A DNA stretch of 64,000 nucleotides from Bradyrhizobium betae (GTDB lineage: Bacteria > Pseudomonadota > Alphaproteobacteria > Rhizobiales > Xanthobacteraceae), in NCBI RefSeq assembly GCF_004123905.1, contig NZ_MZXW01000015.1, positions 124,001 to 188,000 of the forward strand, read 5' to 3'. Shown piece by piece: positions 41,537 through 50,596 of this stretch; position 1 is the stretch's first letter; every line of letters begins with the position of its first letter. The position numbers and the translations under genes were made by a program. The notes under the pieces are model-generated. The model searched no databases. It saw only the letters and a program-made list of their open reading frames with translations, and was not told the DNA's origin.

Positions 41537-42016
41537 TCAGGCCGGGTCGCTTTGTGCGTTCATCGCATCGGCGAGCTTGCGCATCAAGCGTACCAGTTCC
41601 TCGATATCGTGATCGTCCCAGCTTGCGAACATTCCGCCGACGATGCGTTCGCGTGCCCGGTCGACTGCATCCGTCATAGCCTTGCCATTCGGGGTGATGG
41701 TGGCTTCGCTGACGCGGCGATCCGCTTTGCTGGCGTGGCGCTTGACGAGGCCGAGGCTCTCCAGTTTCGCGACCTGCCGGCTGACGGTCGTGTAGTCCCG
41801 CCCCATGCGATCGGCGAGGTCGACGACGCCGATCGGGCCGCGCCGCTCGATGCCGACGAGCAGCGGAAACAGCGCGCGATCGAGCGAGATGCCGGCCTCG
41901 CGGATCATCATCTCGTCACCCTGCCGGCGGTTGATGACGCTGATGATGTCGATCAACGCCTCGTGAAGCGATCGCACATGTTTTTTAATATGTGTATTTT
42001 GCACGCTTCTTGACAT
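41537..42016 (-). CDS. MarR-family transcriptional regulator
   Basis: A 159-residue winged-helix regulator: RALFPLLVGIERRGPIGVVDLADRMGRDYTTVSRQVAKLESLGLVKR (recognition helix in DYTTVSRQVAKLE) and ADRRVSEATITPNGKAM. The start at MSRSVQNTHIKKH is preceded by GAGGGCGGCGGG. The gene diverges from a flavin monooxygenase with only 49 bp between start codons, and that gap contains an inverted repeat. A second half-palindrome lies in its own first codons. It probably represses the monooxygenase and itself. Confidence 0.9.
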   Translation of the reverse strand: MSRSVQNTHIKKHVRSLHEALIDIISVINRRQGDEMMIREAGISLDRALFPLLVGIERRGPIGVVDLADRMGRDYTTVSRQVAKLESLGLVKRHASKADRRVSEATITPNGKAMTDAVDRARERIVGGMFASWDDHDIEELVRLMRKLADAMNAQSDPA

Positions 42017-42033
42017 CCCGCCGCCCTCTGCCT

Positions 42034-42054
42034 TATGTGTGCATAATACACATA
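42034..42054. promoter_or_regulatory. Inverted repeat TATGTGT-N7-ACACATA, probable MarR operator
   Basis: The 49-bp gap between the divergent MarR and monooxygenase starts holds a perfect 7-bp inverted repeat with a 7-base spacer. A related CACAT...ATGTG pair lies at 41975-41994 inside the regulator's first codons. The AT-rich composition stands out in this GC-rich setting. Binding by the adjacent MarR protein is inferred. Confidence 0.6.
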
Positions 42055-42065
42055 TTGAGGATCCC

Positions 42066-43559
42066 ATGACAAAGCAATCCACAGTGGACGTCCTGATCTG
42101 CGGCGCCGGCGCGGCCGGCCTCACGCTCGCCATCGATCTGGCGCGGCGCGGCGTCTCCTTCCGGCTGATCGAGAAGACGGACCGTCCGTTCCACGGCTCT
42201 CGCGGCAAGGGAATCCAGCCGCGCACCCAGGAGATCTTCGAAGATATCGGCATCATCGACCGCATCGTCGCGGCCGGCGGCCTCTACCCGCCGCAGCGCG
42301 TCTATCGCGACGACGGCGGCTTCACGGACTCCGAGGTCGGCGAACACATCGCTCCGACACCCGCCGAGCCCTACCACATGGCGCTGATGATCCCGCAATT
42401 CCTGACCGAGGGCGTGATGCGCGAGCGTTTGCTCGAACTCGGCCACCGCGTGGAATTCGGCCGCGAGCTGATCGGCCTGGAGCAGGGCCAGGACGGCGTG
42501 ACGGCGCGTCTGTCCGGCGCGGCCGGCGAGGAGGTTGTGCGGGTGCGTTACCTCATCGGTGCCGATGGCGGCCGCAGCTTCGTGCGTCAAGCGCTCGACA
42601 TCGGCTTTCCCGGCAAGACGCTCGGCGTGCGCGCCGTGGTGGCCGACATTGTCCTGACGGGGCTCGACCGCACGGCATGGCATCGTTTCAACGATGGCGC
42701 GATGGACCGCCAGCTCGCGCTGTGTCCGCTCGCCGGAACAGAGCTGTTTCAGTTGCAGGCACCAGTCCCGCGCGAAGGCGAGGTCGATCTGTCGGCTGAG
42801 GGGCTTTCGGCGATGATCACCGATCGCACCGGGCGCGAAGATATCCGCGTTCACGCCGTGCATTGGGCCTCGGCCTATCAGATGAACGCGCGCCTCGCCG
42901 ATCGTTACCGGGATGGCCGCGTGTTTCTGGTTGGCGACGCGGCTCACATTCATCCGCCGACAGGCGGGCAAGGTCTCAATACCAGCGTGCAGGATGCCTA
43001 CAATCTCGGCTGGAAGCTTGCAGCGGTGATCGGCGGCGCGCCCGCTGGTTTGCTCGACAGCTATGAGAGCGAACGCCGCCCCATCGCCGCCAGCATGCTC
43101 GGCCTGGCCACCGGATTGCTGGAGGCCGCCAAGCGCGGCGACATCAGGCGCGGCCGCGAAGTCCAGCAACTCGACATCGGCTATGCCGACTCACCGCTGG
43201 CGCTGGAGAAACCTGAGCGCGTTGCAGGCGTGCTCGCGGGAGACCGCGCTCCGGATGCGCCGCTACGCGGTGCCGCCGGACAGCCCACACGCGTGTTCGA
43301 GCTGTTCAAGGGCCCGCATTGGACACTGCTCGGCTACCAGGTGAAACGCGCGGCCGTGCCGGCGCGCACTGGATTGCACATCCACTGCATTGGTCCGGAT
43401 TGTGAGCTGATCGACGAGAGCGGCCACTTCCGTGGCGCATACACGGTGTCGCCGGGAGATTGGGTGCTGGTGCGGCCGGACGGCTATATTGGTGCTGTTG
43501 TGGGAGAGCAGCAGACGGATGCGCTGGCGCGTTTCCTGGCGGAGCAGGGGGTAGGCTGA
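42066..43559 (+). CDS. FAD-dependent aromatic monooxygenase (PheA/TfdB/MhpA-like)
   Basis: A 497-residue class A flavin hydroxylase. The FAD-binding GxGxxG is in VLICGAGAAGLTLAIDLARRG, the DG motif in LIGADGGRSFVRQ, and the GD motif in VFLVGDAAHIHPPTGGQGLN with SVQDAYNLGWKLA. A thioredoxin-like C-terminal domain follows. Such enzymes hydroxylate phenols or polyketide-like aromatics using NADPH and oxygen. The ATG at 42066 lies after GAGGATCCC. It is controlled in all likelihood by the divergent MarR gene. The true substrate is not readable. Confidence 0.9.
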   Translation: MTKQSTVDVLICGAGAAGLTLAIDLARRGVSFRLIEKTDRPFHGSRGKGIQPRTQEIFEDIGIIDRIVAAGGLYPPQRVYRDDGGFTDSEVGEHIAPTPAEPYHMALMIPQFLTEGVMRERLLELGHRVEFGRELIGLEQGQDGVTARLSGAAGEEVVRVRYLIGADGGRSFVRQALDIGFPGKTLGVRAVVADIVLTGLDRTAWHRFNDGAMDRQLALCPLAGTELFQLQAPVPREGEVDLSAEGLSAMITDRTGREDIRVHAVHWASAYQMNARLADRYRDGRVFLVGDAAHIHPPTGGQGLNTSVQDAYNLGWKLAAVIGGAPAGLLDSYESERRPIAASMLGLATGLLEAAKRGDIRRGREVQQLDIGYADSPLALEKPERVAGVLAGDRAPDAPLRGAAGQPTRVFELFKGPHWTLLGYQVKRAAVPARTGLHIHCIGPDCELIDESGHFRGAYTVSPGDWVLVRPDGYIGAVVGEQQTDALARFLAEQGVG

Positions 43560-43673
43560 TCGAGAGAACGGTTTGGCTCGTGATCGGATGCCGGGCCGCA
43601 AGCCGACTTGGGGCCTGCAAGTAAGTGAGCACGCTCGTCGGGCCGACCATCGCACACCGCAGGTGCCGAGAGG

Positions 43674-43715
43674 GTGGCCAAGACATGGTGGCGAAGACAT
43701 GGTGGCGAAGACATG
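43674..43715. repeat. 14-bp tandem repeat AGACATGGTGGCGA, nearly three units
   Basis: Two exact copies (43681-43694, 43695-43708) are flanked by partial units on both sides (GTGGCCA before, AGACATG after). It lies in a 296-bp stretch (43560-43855) between the monooxygenase and the Gly/Trp-rich gene that holds no supported gene. Confidence 0.7.
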
Positions 43716-43855
43716 CAAGCCCGAACGAACGATCCAGCGCGACGCCCGGACGCACGACGCCTGGGCCTTCACCGCGTCGCGGGCGATCGCTGGACAAGAG
43801 CGCCTTTGCGGCGATGCAGGCGCTCTCGCATGGCGCTAGGACAAGGGTGCCCTTG

Positions 43856-44221
43856 CTACCAGCACACGTTGACGGGCGCGAGGCGCCAACCCCAGCCGGT
43901 CCAAACCCGGCGCCAGCGAGTGCAGCCGCCATAGCTGGCGTAGCTCCATCCGGGTCCGCCCCAGCCCGGAGCGCCCCATCCGGGTCCCCATGCTGCGGCG
44001 CTGGCCAATCCCAATCCTACGCCCAGGCCGATTGCGGGACCGCGCCAGCCCCAGCCGCCACCGCCCCATCCCGGGCCGCGCCAACCACCACCACGCCAGC
44101 CACCGCCGGACCAACCGCCGCCGTGCCAGCCTCCGCCGTGGAACCGTTGTGCAGACGCAACGGTCGGCGCCGTCACGAGAACGATAGTCAAACTGAGTCC
44201 GATGAGGGCCTTCTTGAACAT
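43856..44221 (-). CDS. Secreted Gly/Trp-rich low-complexity protein
   Basis: A 121-residue protein with a clear signal peptide (KKALIGLSLTIVLVTAPTVASAQ). A mature region follows made of repeated GGGW/GPGW units (about 25-50 and 78-92) around a hydrophobic GLGVGLGLASAAAW segment. The C-terminus has two cysteines (GGCTRWRRVW and NVCW). Comparable proteins are common in Bradyrhizobium and are sometimes annotated as sulfur globule-like; no function is established. The signal peptide, start and codon pattern support a real gene despite low complexity. Confidence 0.8.
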   Translation of the reverse strand: MFKKALIGLSLTIVLVTAPTVASAQRFHGGGWHGGGWSGGGWRGGGWRGPGWGGGGWGWRGPAIGLGVGLGLASAAAWGPGWGAPGWGGPGWSYASYGGCTRWRRVWTGWGWRLAPVNVCW

Positions 44222-44525
44222 GGAACAACTCCGCAGTTTGAGCGGAGGCGATGCTACCTGCGCGCCCGTTGCGGGGGCATTAGCAACAACCCTGATCTGC
44301 GTGATGGAATCCTAGGGTCCAACCGGTTGCTCGCATCGCAACCTTGCTGGCCTCGGCGAACTCTGGCTCCATGATTTCGGCTTCAAATTGATTTCGTAAA
44401 ATCAGCAAACCGCTTGGCCGCGTCGCCAAATCATATCGCTATCCCCGGCTACTGTGCATGGGGTTGTTTTCGAATTTTTGTTCTGGCTGACCCACCGCCG
44501 GCTTCGCGGGCCGGCCGACGCGCCG
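44222..44525. other. 304-bp stretch without a supported gene
   Basis: This region separates the Gly/Trp-rich gene start from the 3' end of the chemotaxis receptor. It should contain the promoter for the former, to its right, and a termination region for the latter. No clear hairpin with a T-run or ORF with protein-like composition was found. Confidence 0.45.
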
Positions 44526-46256
44526 TCACCCCGCCTTGGCGATGCGGCTGTCCGCGCGCAGGTTCTGGAAGAACTTTTCCACCTCACGCGACAGCGTGTC
44601 CGCGGTCTCCGTCAGGCTGCCCGCAGCCGTCAGCACCGAGGCTGCCGCCGTGTCGGTCTCGCCGATGGCGTCGCGCAGCGAGGTGATGTTGGCGACCAGC
44701 GTCTCGTTGCCTTGGGCTGCGCTTTGCGCGTTGGAGGAGATCTCGCGCGTGGCCTGGTCCTGCTGGCCGATGGCACCGGCGATGGCGGAGGTGACATCGT
44801 TGATCTCGCGAACCGCGCCGCCGATCTCGCGGACGGCGTCGACGGCGTTGCGCGTGGACGTCTGGATCTGGCTGACGTTCTCGCCGATCTCGGCGGTCGC
44901 CTTTGCGGTCTGTCCTGCCAGCGCCTTCACTTCGTGCGCGACGACAGCGAAGCCGCGGCCGGCATCGCCGGCGCGGGCGGCCTCGATGGTGGCGTTGAGC
45001 GCGAGCAGATTGGTCTGCTCCGCGATGGTCTGAATGAGAGTCAGCACGCCGTCGATGCGCTGCGTCGCGGCCGCAAGGCTCTCGATCTCGGCGATCGATT
45101 TCTCGGTGCGCTGGCCGGTCTGCTCGACGGCGCTGGCGCTCTGCCGTACCTGCCGGCCGATCTCCTCGACGGACGCCGACAGCTCTTCTGCTGCACCCGC
45201 CACGGCCGTGACGTTGTGCGATGCCTGCTCGGTGGCATTCGCCGCCGTGCCGGCGCGATTGCTCGCATCCGCGGTGACGCGCGTGATGGTCTGCGCGGTC
45301 TCGCGCATGACACTGGCGTTGTCGCTGAGGCCGCGCATGATCGCGCCGATCGCCTCGCGAAACGCTTCTACCGATTGCTCGATATGCCGGGCGCGCTGCT
45401 CGCGTGCAGCCGAGTCCTGCGAGACCTGCGAGGCGAGATTGCGGTTGCGGCCCATCGCGTCCTGAAAAATCTGGATGGCGCGGGCCAGCGCGCCGATCTC
45501 GTCGGCGCGGTCGGCGTGCGGCACCACGACGTTCTCGGCGCCATCGGCGACCTGCTTGATGGTCGCGGTGATCGCGGAGAGGGGCCGCGCGATCGAGCGG
45601 GCGATGATGACGATGCCGATCACGACCAGCGCCAGCGCCACGCCGCCGAGACAAGTCAGCACCAGCGACAGGATGCGGTTGGTCTCGGTCTGGTGCGCGA
45701 TCAGCCTGGCGCGCTCGGCATAGACCTTGGACAGCGCCTCGAGGTCCTTGTTCAGCGCCGAGCGCACGGCGCGGTTGGCGTCGTTGTCGCCCCATTCGCG
45801 GCCCGCGGCCGCATTGATCTCGACGCCGCGGCGCACCAGCTCCTTGCGGAACTCGACGAACTGCTCGATGCGCTTCTTGAAGGTCGCGAACTGCTCGGCA
45901 TCGTCGGCTTTGACGATGCCTTCCCAGTGCTTCACGACGGCGAGGATCTGGTCGTTGAACTTGAGCAGGCCCTCGCCGTATTTCTTCACGACGGCGGGCT
46001 CGGTCGACATGTAGACGCCGCGCGATTCCATCACCACCGCATAGACCAGCGAGTTGACGCGCTCGACATTCAGCGCGGCGGCATTGGCCGTCTCGATCGC
46101 GCTGATCAAATCGGCGCTGCGGCGGCTATTGTAGTCCGACAGCATCGCGATCGCCGCCGTCAGCAGGGCGAACAGCGCGAAGATCGCATAGAGCTTGGTC
46201 GCAAGCGTGAAACGGCCTGCCAGGCGAGTGGCATTCCCAGATCGATCGGTGGTCAT
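44526..46256 (-). CDS. Methyl-accepting chemotaxis protein
   Basis: A 576-residue receptor. A first membrane span ([21 protein letters not shown], about 18-38) is followed by a periplasmic helical-bundle sensor (about 40-195). Then come a second span ([23 protein letters not shown]), a HAMP domain ([19 protein letters not shown]) and a long cytoplasmic signalling helix with the hairpin tip [20 protein letters not shown] and [15 protein letters not shown]. The start at MTTDRSGN avoids 20 low-quality codons. Its ligand is unknown. It diverges from eutB across about 220 bp, so ethanolamine or amine sensing is a possibility to test. Confidence 0.93.
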   Translation of the reverse strand: MTTDRSGNATRLAGRFTLATKLYAIFALFALLTAAIAMLSDYNSRRSADLISAIETANAAALNVERVNSLVYAVVMESRGVYMSTEPAVVKKYGEGLLKFNDQILAVVKHWEGIVKADDAEQFATFKKRIEQFVEFRKELVRRGVEINAAAGREWGDNDANRAVRSALNKDLEALSKVYAERARLIAHQTETNRILSLVLTCLGGVALALVVIGIVIIARSIARPLSAITATIKQVADGAENVVVPHADRADEIGALARAIQIFQDAMGRNRNLASQVSQDSAAREQRARHIEQSVEAFREAIGAIMRGLSDNASVMRETAQTITRVTADASNRAGTAANATEQASHNVTAVAGAAEELSASVEEIGRQVRQSASAVEQTGQRTEKSIAEIESLAAATQRIDGVLTLIQTIAEQTNLLALNATIEAARAGDAGRGFAVVAHEVKALAGQTAKATAEIGENVSQIQTSTRNAVDAVREIGGAVREINDVTSAIAGAIGQQDQATREISSNAQSAAQGNETLVANITSLRDAIGETDTAAASVLTAAGSLTETADTLSREVEKFFQNLRADSRIAKAG

Positions 46257-46475
46257 GACTTCAGGGGCCCGAATGGCCAGGAGCGGCCGGTGCGCGGTCG
46301 TACACAATTGATGCAAAACTATGCAGAATGAAGATGGATGCAGCGTTAACGTGCTGGTTCGGCCCCTTCGCCATTAGTCGAAAGAAAGGTAAGATATTTC
46401 AGCGTCTTGATCCGAAGCTATAGTCTTGGGATCGCGCTGAAGTCGGTCACTGGCCGACGAACCCCGGAGAGGCCC

Positions 46476-47858
46476 TTGGTCTACCGCCACACCATCGACG
46501 CCACGACCTACACTTTCCCCGATTTGCGCGACCTCCTCGCCAAGGCGACCCCGCCGCGCTCCGGCGACCGGCTGGCCGGCATCGCTGCCGCCAGCGCCGA
46601 GCAGATGATCGCGGCCCGGATGGCGCTCGCCGACGTCCCGCTCGGGCAGTTCCTACAGGAAGCCGTCATCCCCTACGAGGCCGACGAGGTCACCCGCCTC
46701 GTCATCGACAGCCACGACGCCAAGGCGTTTGCGCCAGTGGCCTCGTTGACGGTCGGCGCCTTCCGCGACTGGCTGCTGTCGGACGCCGCCACGCCCGAAA
46801 TCCTGCGCAGGCTGGCGCCCGGCATCACCCCGGAGATGGCCGCCGCGGTCTCAAAGCTGATGCGCAACCAGGACCTGATCCTGGCGGCGCGGAAATGCGA
46901 GGTCACCACCGCCTTCCGCAACACCATCGGCCTGAAGGGCCGGATGAGCACGCGGCTTCAGCCGAACCATCCGTTCGACGATGCCAGGGGCATCACGGCG
47001 TCGATCCTCGACGGCATCCTGTTGGGGGCGGGCGACGCCTGCATCGGTATCAACCCCGCGAGCGACGATCCCGCCGTGATCGGGCAATTGCTGCGGCTGC
47101 TGGACGAAATCATCGCGCGGCTGAAGATTCCGACGCAGGCTTGCGTGCTCACCCATGTCACGACCACGCTGTCGCTGATCGGGCAAGGCGTGCCGGTCGA
47201 TCTCGTCTTCCAGTCGGTTGCCGGCACCGAGGCCGCCAACCGCAGCTTTGGCATCGACCTCGCGCTGCTGAAGGAAGGGCAGCAGGCCGGGCTGTCGCAG
47301 AAGCGCGGTACGGTGGGCGAGAACGTGATGTATTTCGAGACCGGGCAGGGTTCGGCGCTGTCGGCCAATGCCCATCACGGCGTCGACCAGCAGACCTGCG
47401 AGGCGCGCGCCTATGCGGTCGCCCGCGCCTATGCGCCATTGCTGGTCAACAGCGTGGTCGGCTTCATCGGCCCGGAATATCTCTACGACGGCAAGGAGAT
47501 CATCCGGGCGGGGCTGGAGGATCACTTTTGCGGCAAGATGCTCGGCCTGCCGCTCGGGATCGACATCTGCTACACCAACCATGCGGAGGCGGACCAGGAC
47601 GACATGGACAATCTCCTGACCCTGCTTGCGGCCGCCGGCGTCACCTTCATCATGGGCGTCCCCGGCGCCGACGACGTCATGCTGAACTACCAGTCGACGT
47701 CTTTTCACGACGCGCTCTATGTCCGTGACGTCTTCTCGCTGCGCCGCGCGCCGGAATTCGACGATTGGCTGGTGCGGTCAGGCATTGCGGGTGCCGATTT
47801 CCGTCTGGCCGGCGATCCAGGCCTGCTGCCCGATTTTGCCTCGCGGCTGATCGCCTGA
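46476..47858 (+). CDS. eutB: Ethanolamine ammonia-lyase large subunit
   Basis: A 460-residue large subunit of adenosylcobalamin-dependent ethanolamine ammonia-lyase, which converts ethanolamine to acetaldehyde and ammonia. The family start S/VYRHTI and TPPRSGDRLAGIAAAS, VSKLMRNQDL, TTAFRNTIGLKGRMSTRLQPNHP, GVPGADDVMLNYQSTSFHD are clear. A TTG start is used because GGAGAGGCCC lies just before it and the family begins here; an upstream ATG extension would be odd. The small-subunit gene eutC is separated from it by hpnP. No shell proteins or other eut genes are present, suggesting simple nitrogen scavenging. Confidence 0.95.
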   Translation: MVYRHTIDATTYTFPDLRDLLAKATPPRSGDRLAGIAAASAEQMIAARMALADVPLGQFLQEAVIPYEADEVTRLVIDSHDAKAFAPVASLTVGAFRDWLLSDAATPEILRRLAPGITPEMAAAVSKLMRNQDLILAARKCEVTTAFRNTIGLKGRMSTRLQPNHPFDDARGITASILDGILLGAGDACIGINPASDDPAVIGQLLRLLDEIIARLKIPTQACVLTHVTTTLSLIGQGVPVDLVFQSVAGTEAANRSFGIDLALLKEGQQAGLSQKRGTVGENVMYFETGQGSALSANAHHGVDQQTCEARAYAVARAYAPLLVNSVVGFIGPEYLYDGKEIIRAGLEDHFCGKMLGLPLGIDICYTNHAEADQDDMDNLLTLLAAAGVTFIMGVPGADDVMLNYQSTSFHDALYVRDVFSLRRAPEFDDWLVRSGIAGADFRLAGDPGLLPDFASRLIA

Positions 47859-48012
47859 CGCGGCAAAACCGCCAATTCGCCTTGAGGAAACCATTGGTGA
47901 CCCTCGCGAATTAAGATGGTGCCACAATATTGAGAAATTCCGGCGGCAGCATTACGCTATGTATCTGGCCGGCAATTTCCGCAGCTATCTTGAGTGTGGC
48001 GGGGGAGCTTCA

Positions 48013-49599
48013 ATGCGAGCTGAAAGTAACGGGACGGCCCGGCGGATTCTCTGCGTATTTCCGCGCTACACGTCGTCGTTCGGAACGTTCGAGCATTCCT
48101 ATCCGCTGACCGACGGCGTCCGCGCCTTCATGCCGCCGCAGGGGCTCTTGCTGCTCGCGGCCTATCTGCCTGAGGACTGGCAGGTGAAGTTCGTCGACGA
48201 GAACCTCCGGCGTGCCACGAAGGAGGAGTTCGAGTGGGCCGAAGCGGTCTTCGTCAGCGGGATGCACATCCAGCGCCAGCAGATGAACGACATCTGCCGC
48301 CGCGCCCATGAATTCGATTTGCCGGTCGCGCTCGGCGGTCCCTCGGTCAGCGCCTGCCCGGACTATTATCCGTCCTTCGACTATCTCCACGTCGGCGAGC
48401 TCGGCGACGCCACCAATCAGCTGTTCGAGATCCTATCCCGCGATGTCTCGCGTCCCGAGGCGCAGGTGGTGCTGACCACCAAGGACCGCGTGCCGATGAC
48501 GGAGTTTCCGATCCCGGCCTACGAGCTCGCCGACGTCAAGAAATACATGCTCGGCAGCATCCAGTACTCCAGCGGCTGTCCCTATGAGTGCGAGTTCTGC
48601 GACATCCCCGGCCTCTATGGCCGCAATCCGCGCATCAAGTCGCCGGAACAGATCATCGCCGAGCTCGACCGCCTGCGCGAATGCGGCATGACCGACACCG
48701 TCTACTTCGTCGACGACAATTTCATCGGCAACCGCAAGGCGGCGATGGATCTGCTGCCGCACCTGATCGAATGGCAGAAGAAGACCGGCTATGTGGTGCG
48801 GCTTGCCTGCGAGGCGACGCTCAACATCGCCAAGCGTCCCGAGATCCTCAAGAAGATGCGTGAGGCCTATTTCATCACCATCTTCTGCGGCATCGAGACG
48901 CCTGATCCCGACGCATTGAAGGCAATGCACAAGGACCACAACATGATGGTCCCGATCCTCGAAGGCGTGCGCACCATCAACTCCTACGGCATGGAGGTCG
49001 TGTCCGGCATCATCATGGGGCTGGACACCGACAAGGCGAACACCGCGGACGCGCTGCTCGCGTTCGTCGAGGAATCGCGCATTCCGCTGCTCACCATCAA
49101 CCTGCTCCAGGCGCTGCCGAAGACGCCGCTGTGGGACCGGCTGGAGCGGGAAGGGCGCCTGATCGAGGACGACGGGCGCGACTCCAACGTCAATTTCCTG
49201 CTTCCTTACGACGACGTCGTCGCGTCCTGGAAGCACGCCATGAGTGTCGCCTACGAGCCGGAAAAGGTGTTCGCGCGCTTCCAGTATCAATGCGACCACA
49301 CCTATCCGCATCGCCTCAAGATGCCGGTGCCCGACGAGATGAAGACCTGGCGGAACATCAGGCGTGGTCTGATCATGATGCGCAACATCTTCTGGAAAGT
49401 CGGCGTGCTCGGCGATTACAAGCGCGTGTTCTGGAAATTCGCGATGGGGCGCATCAAGCAGGGTGACCTCGAAGGGCTGATCGGCTGCACCCTGATCGCA
49501 CACCACCTCATCACCTTTGCGCGCGCGGCCTCCAGCGGCAAGCAGAACGCCTCGAACTATTCGATCCGACTGCGCGAGGCCTCCGTTCCCGCCGAATGA
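48013..49599 (+). CDS. hpnP: Hopanoid C-2 methylase, B12-binding radical SAM enzyme
   Basis: A 528-residue radical SAM protein with an N-terminal cobalamin-binding region (about 10-150: GLLLLAAYLPEDWQVKFVDEN; FVSGMHIQRQQM). The radical SAM core has the iron-sulfur cysteines Cys189, Cys193 and Cys196 in SGCPYECEFCDIPG. It resembles HpnP of Rhodopseudomonas, which adds a methyl group at C-2 of bacteriohopanepolyols. The ATG at 48013 follows GGGGGAG; a longer frame from 47959 is less likely. It lies 154 bp after eutB and 6 bp before eutC. In Rhodopseudomonas palustris this gene is under the general stress factor EcfG; no good GGAAC/GTT match was found here. Confidence 0.92.
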   Translation: MRAESNGTARRILCVFPRYTSSFGTFEHSYPLTDGVRAFMPPQGLLLLAAYLPEDWQVKFVDENLRRATKEEFEWAEAVFVSGMHIQRQQMNDICRRAHEFDLPVALGGPSVSACPDYYPSFDYLHVGELGDATNQLFEILSRDVSRPEAQVVLTTKDRVPMTEFPIPAYELADVKKYMLGSIQYSSGCPYECEFCDIPGLYGRNPRIKSPEQIIAELDRLRECGMTDTVYFVDDNFIGNRKAAMDLLPHLIEWQKKTGYVVRLACEATLNIAKRPEILKKMREAYFITIFCGIETPDPDALKAMHKDHNMMVPILEGVRTINSYGMEVVSGIIMGLDTDKANTADALLAFVEESRIPLLTINLLQALPKTPLWDRLEREGRLIEDDGRDSNVNFLLPYDDVVASWKHAMSVAYEPEKVFARFQYQCDHTYPHRLKMPVPDEMKTWRNIRRGLIMMRNIFWKVGVLGDYKRVFWKFAMGRIKQGDLEGLIGCTLIAHHLITFARAASSGKQNASNYSIRLREASVPAE

Positions 49600-49605
49600 T
49601 GCGAC

Positions 49606-50391
49606 ATGTCTGATCCGGCCGTCCCGCGTCGCCCGACCCTTGATCTCAGGTCGCTCACGCCCGCGCGCGTTGCGCTCGGACGCAGCGGCGCAAGCGTACC
49701 GACGAAGGCACTGCTCGACTTCACGCTGGACCATGCCCGCGCCCGCGACGCCGTGCACGCTGCCTTCGACGCGCCGCGACTGGTTGTAGAGCTGCGCGCG
49801 CTTGGTCTCGTCGTCACCGAGGCGCGGAGCCGTGCGGTCGACCGCAGGGACTATCTGCGGCGTCCCGATCTGGGACGACAGCTTGATGCCGAATCGGCGG
49901 AGCTTCTGGCGCGAGGTGCGAGCGGGCCATGCCAGATCGCGGTCGTGATTGGCGACGGCCTGTCCGCAGCGGCAATCCACGCCCATGCGGTGGGTTTGCT
50001 GAAGCACCTGTTGCCGTTGCTCAAAGAAGCGGGCGATGTCGCGGTCGGCCAAATCGTCGTGGCCTCAGGCGCGCGCGTCGCGCTTGGCGACGAGATCGGC
50101 GCCATTCTCGGTGCACGCATGGTCGTGACATTGATCGGCGAGCGGCCCGGCCTGTCCGCGCCCGACAGTCTCGGTGCCTATCTGACCTTCGCACCAAAAC
50201 CCGGCTGCACCGACGCCGAGCGCAATTGCGTGTCGAACATCCACAAGGCTGGGTTGAGCTATCAGGAGGCCGCCTTCAAGATCGCCTGGCTGGTCCGCGA
50301 GGGGCTGGCGCGGGAAGTCACTGGGGTGGCGCTGAAAGACGAGAGCGGCGACCGCGCGCCGCGTCGAATTGGCACGGCTTTGCCCGAATGA
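49606..50391 (+). CDS. eutC: Ethanolamine ammonia-lyase small subunit
   Basis: A 261-residue small subunit that helps to bind adenosylcobalamin. Family marks are [81 protein letters not shown] and [13 protein letters not shown]. It starts 6 bp after the hpnP stop, so it is very likely on the hpnP message. It pairs with EutB encoded upstream of hpnP. Confidence 0.95.
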   Translation: MSDPAVPRRPTLDLRSLTPARVALGRSGASVPTKALLDFTLDHARARDAVHAAFDAPRLVVELRALGLVVTEARSRAVDRRDYLRRPDLGRQLDAESAELLARGASGPCQIAVVIGDGLSAAAIHAHAVGLLKHLLPLLKEAGDVAVGQIVVASGARVALGDEIGAILGARMVVTLIGERPGLSAPDSLGAYLTFAPKPGCTDAERNCVSNIHKAGLSYQEAAFKIAWLVREGLAREVTGVALKDESGDRAPRRIGTALPE

Positions 50392-50596
50392 CGGGCATTC
50401 CGTCAAAATCGCCGCATCTTGATCGATTTGGCCACCCTCCGCTGGCTTGCGAAAAGGGTGATTGACCTGCTAAACCGCTGCCGGCGATTTTCCGCGCATT
50501 TTCAAAGGGCAAGCCTCCCATTTGTATGGCGTTTTCAAGCCGTTCGCGGGACGCAATAAGTTCACAGCTTGAGCCGATTTAGGAACTGGACAAGGC

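Noticed and set aside
43674..43715. CRISPR-like array
   Set aside because: The units are directly adjacent without spacers, so this is a simple tandem repeat.
44454..46331. A 625-codon open frame antisense to the chemotaxis receptor
   Set aside because: It mirrors the receptor gene in a GC-rich codon phase and is dominated by Arg, Gly, Asp and Leu with no family motifs; the receptor on the other strand is unmistakable.
46257..46475. Cobalamin riboswitch before eutB
   Set aside because: A stretch GTCACTGGCC looked slightly like part of a B12 box, but the conserved core and surrounding helices are not present.
47859..48012. EcfG-type stress promoter before hpnP
   Set aside because: GGAAAC occurs near 47886 but no GTT at the right distance follows, so a promoter cannot be supported from sequence.
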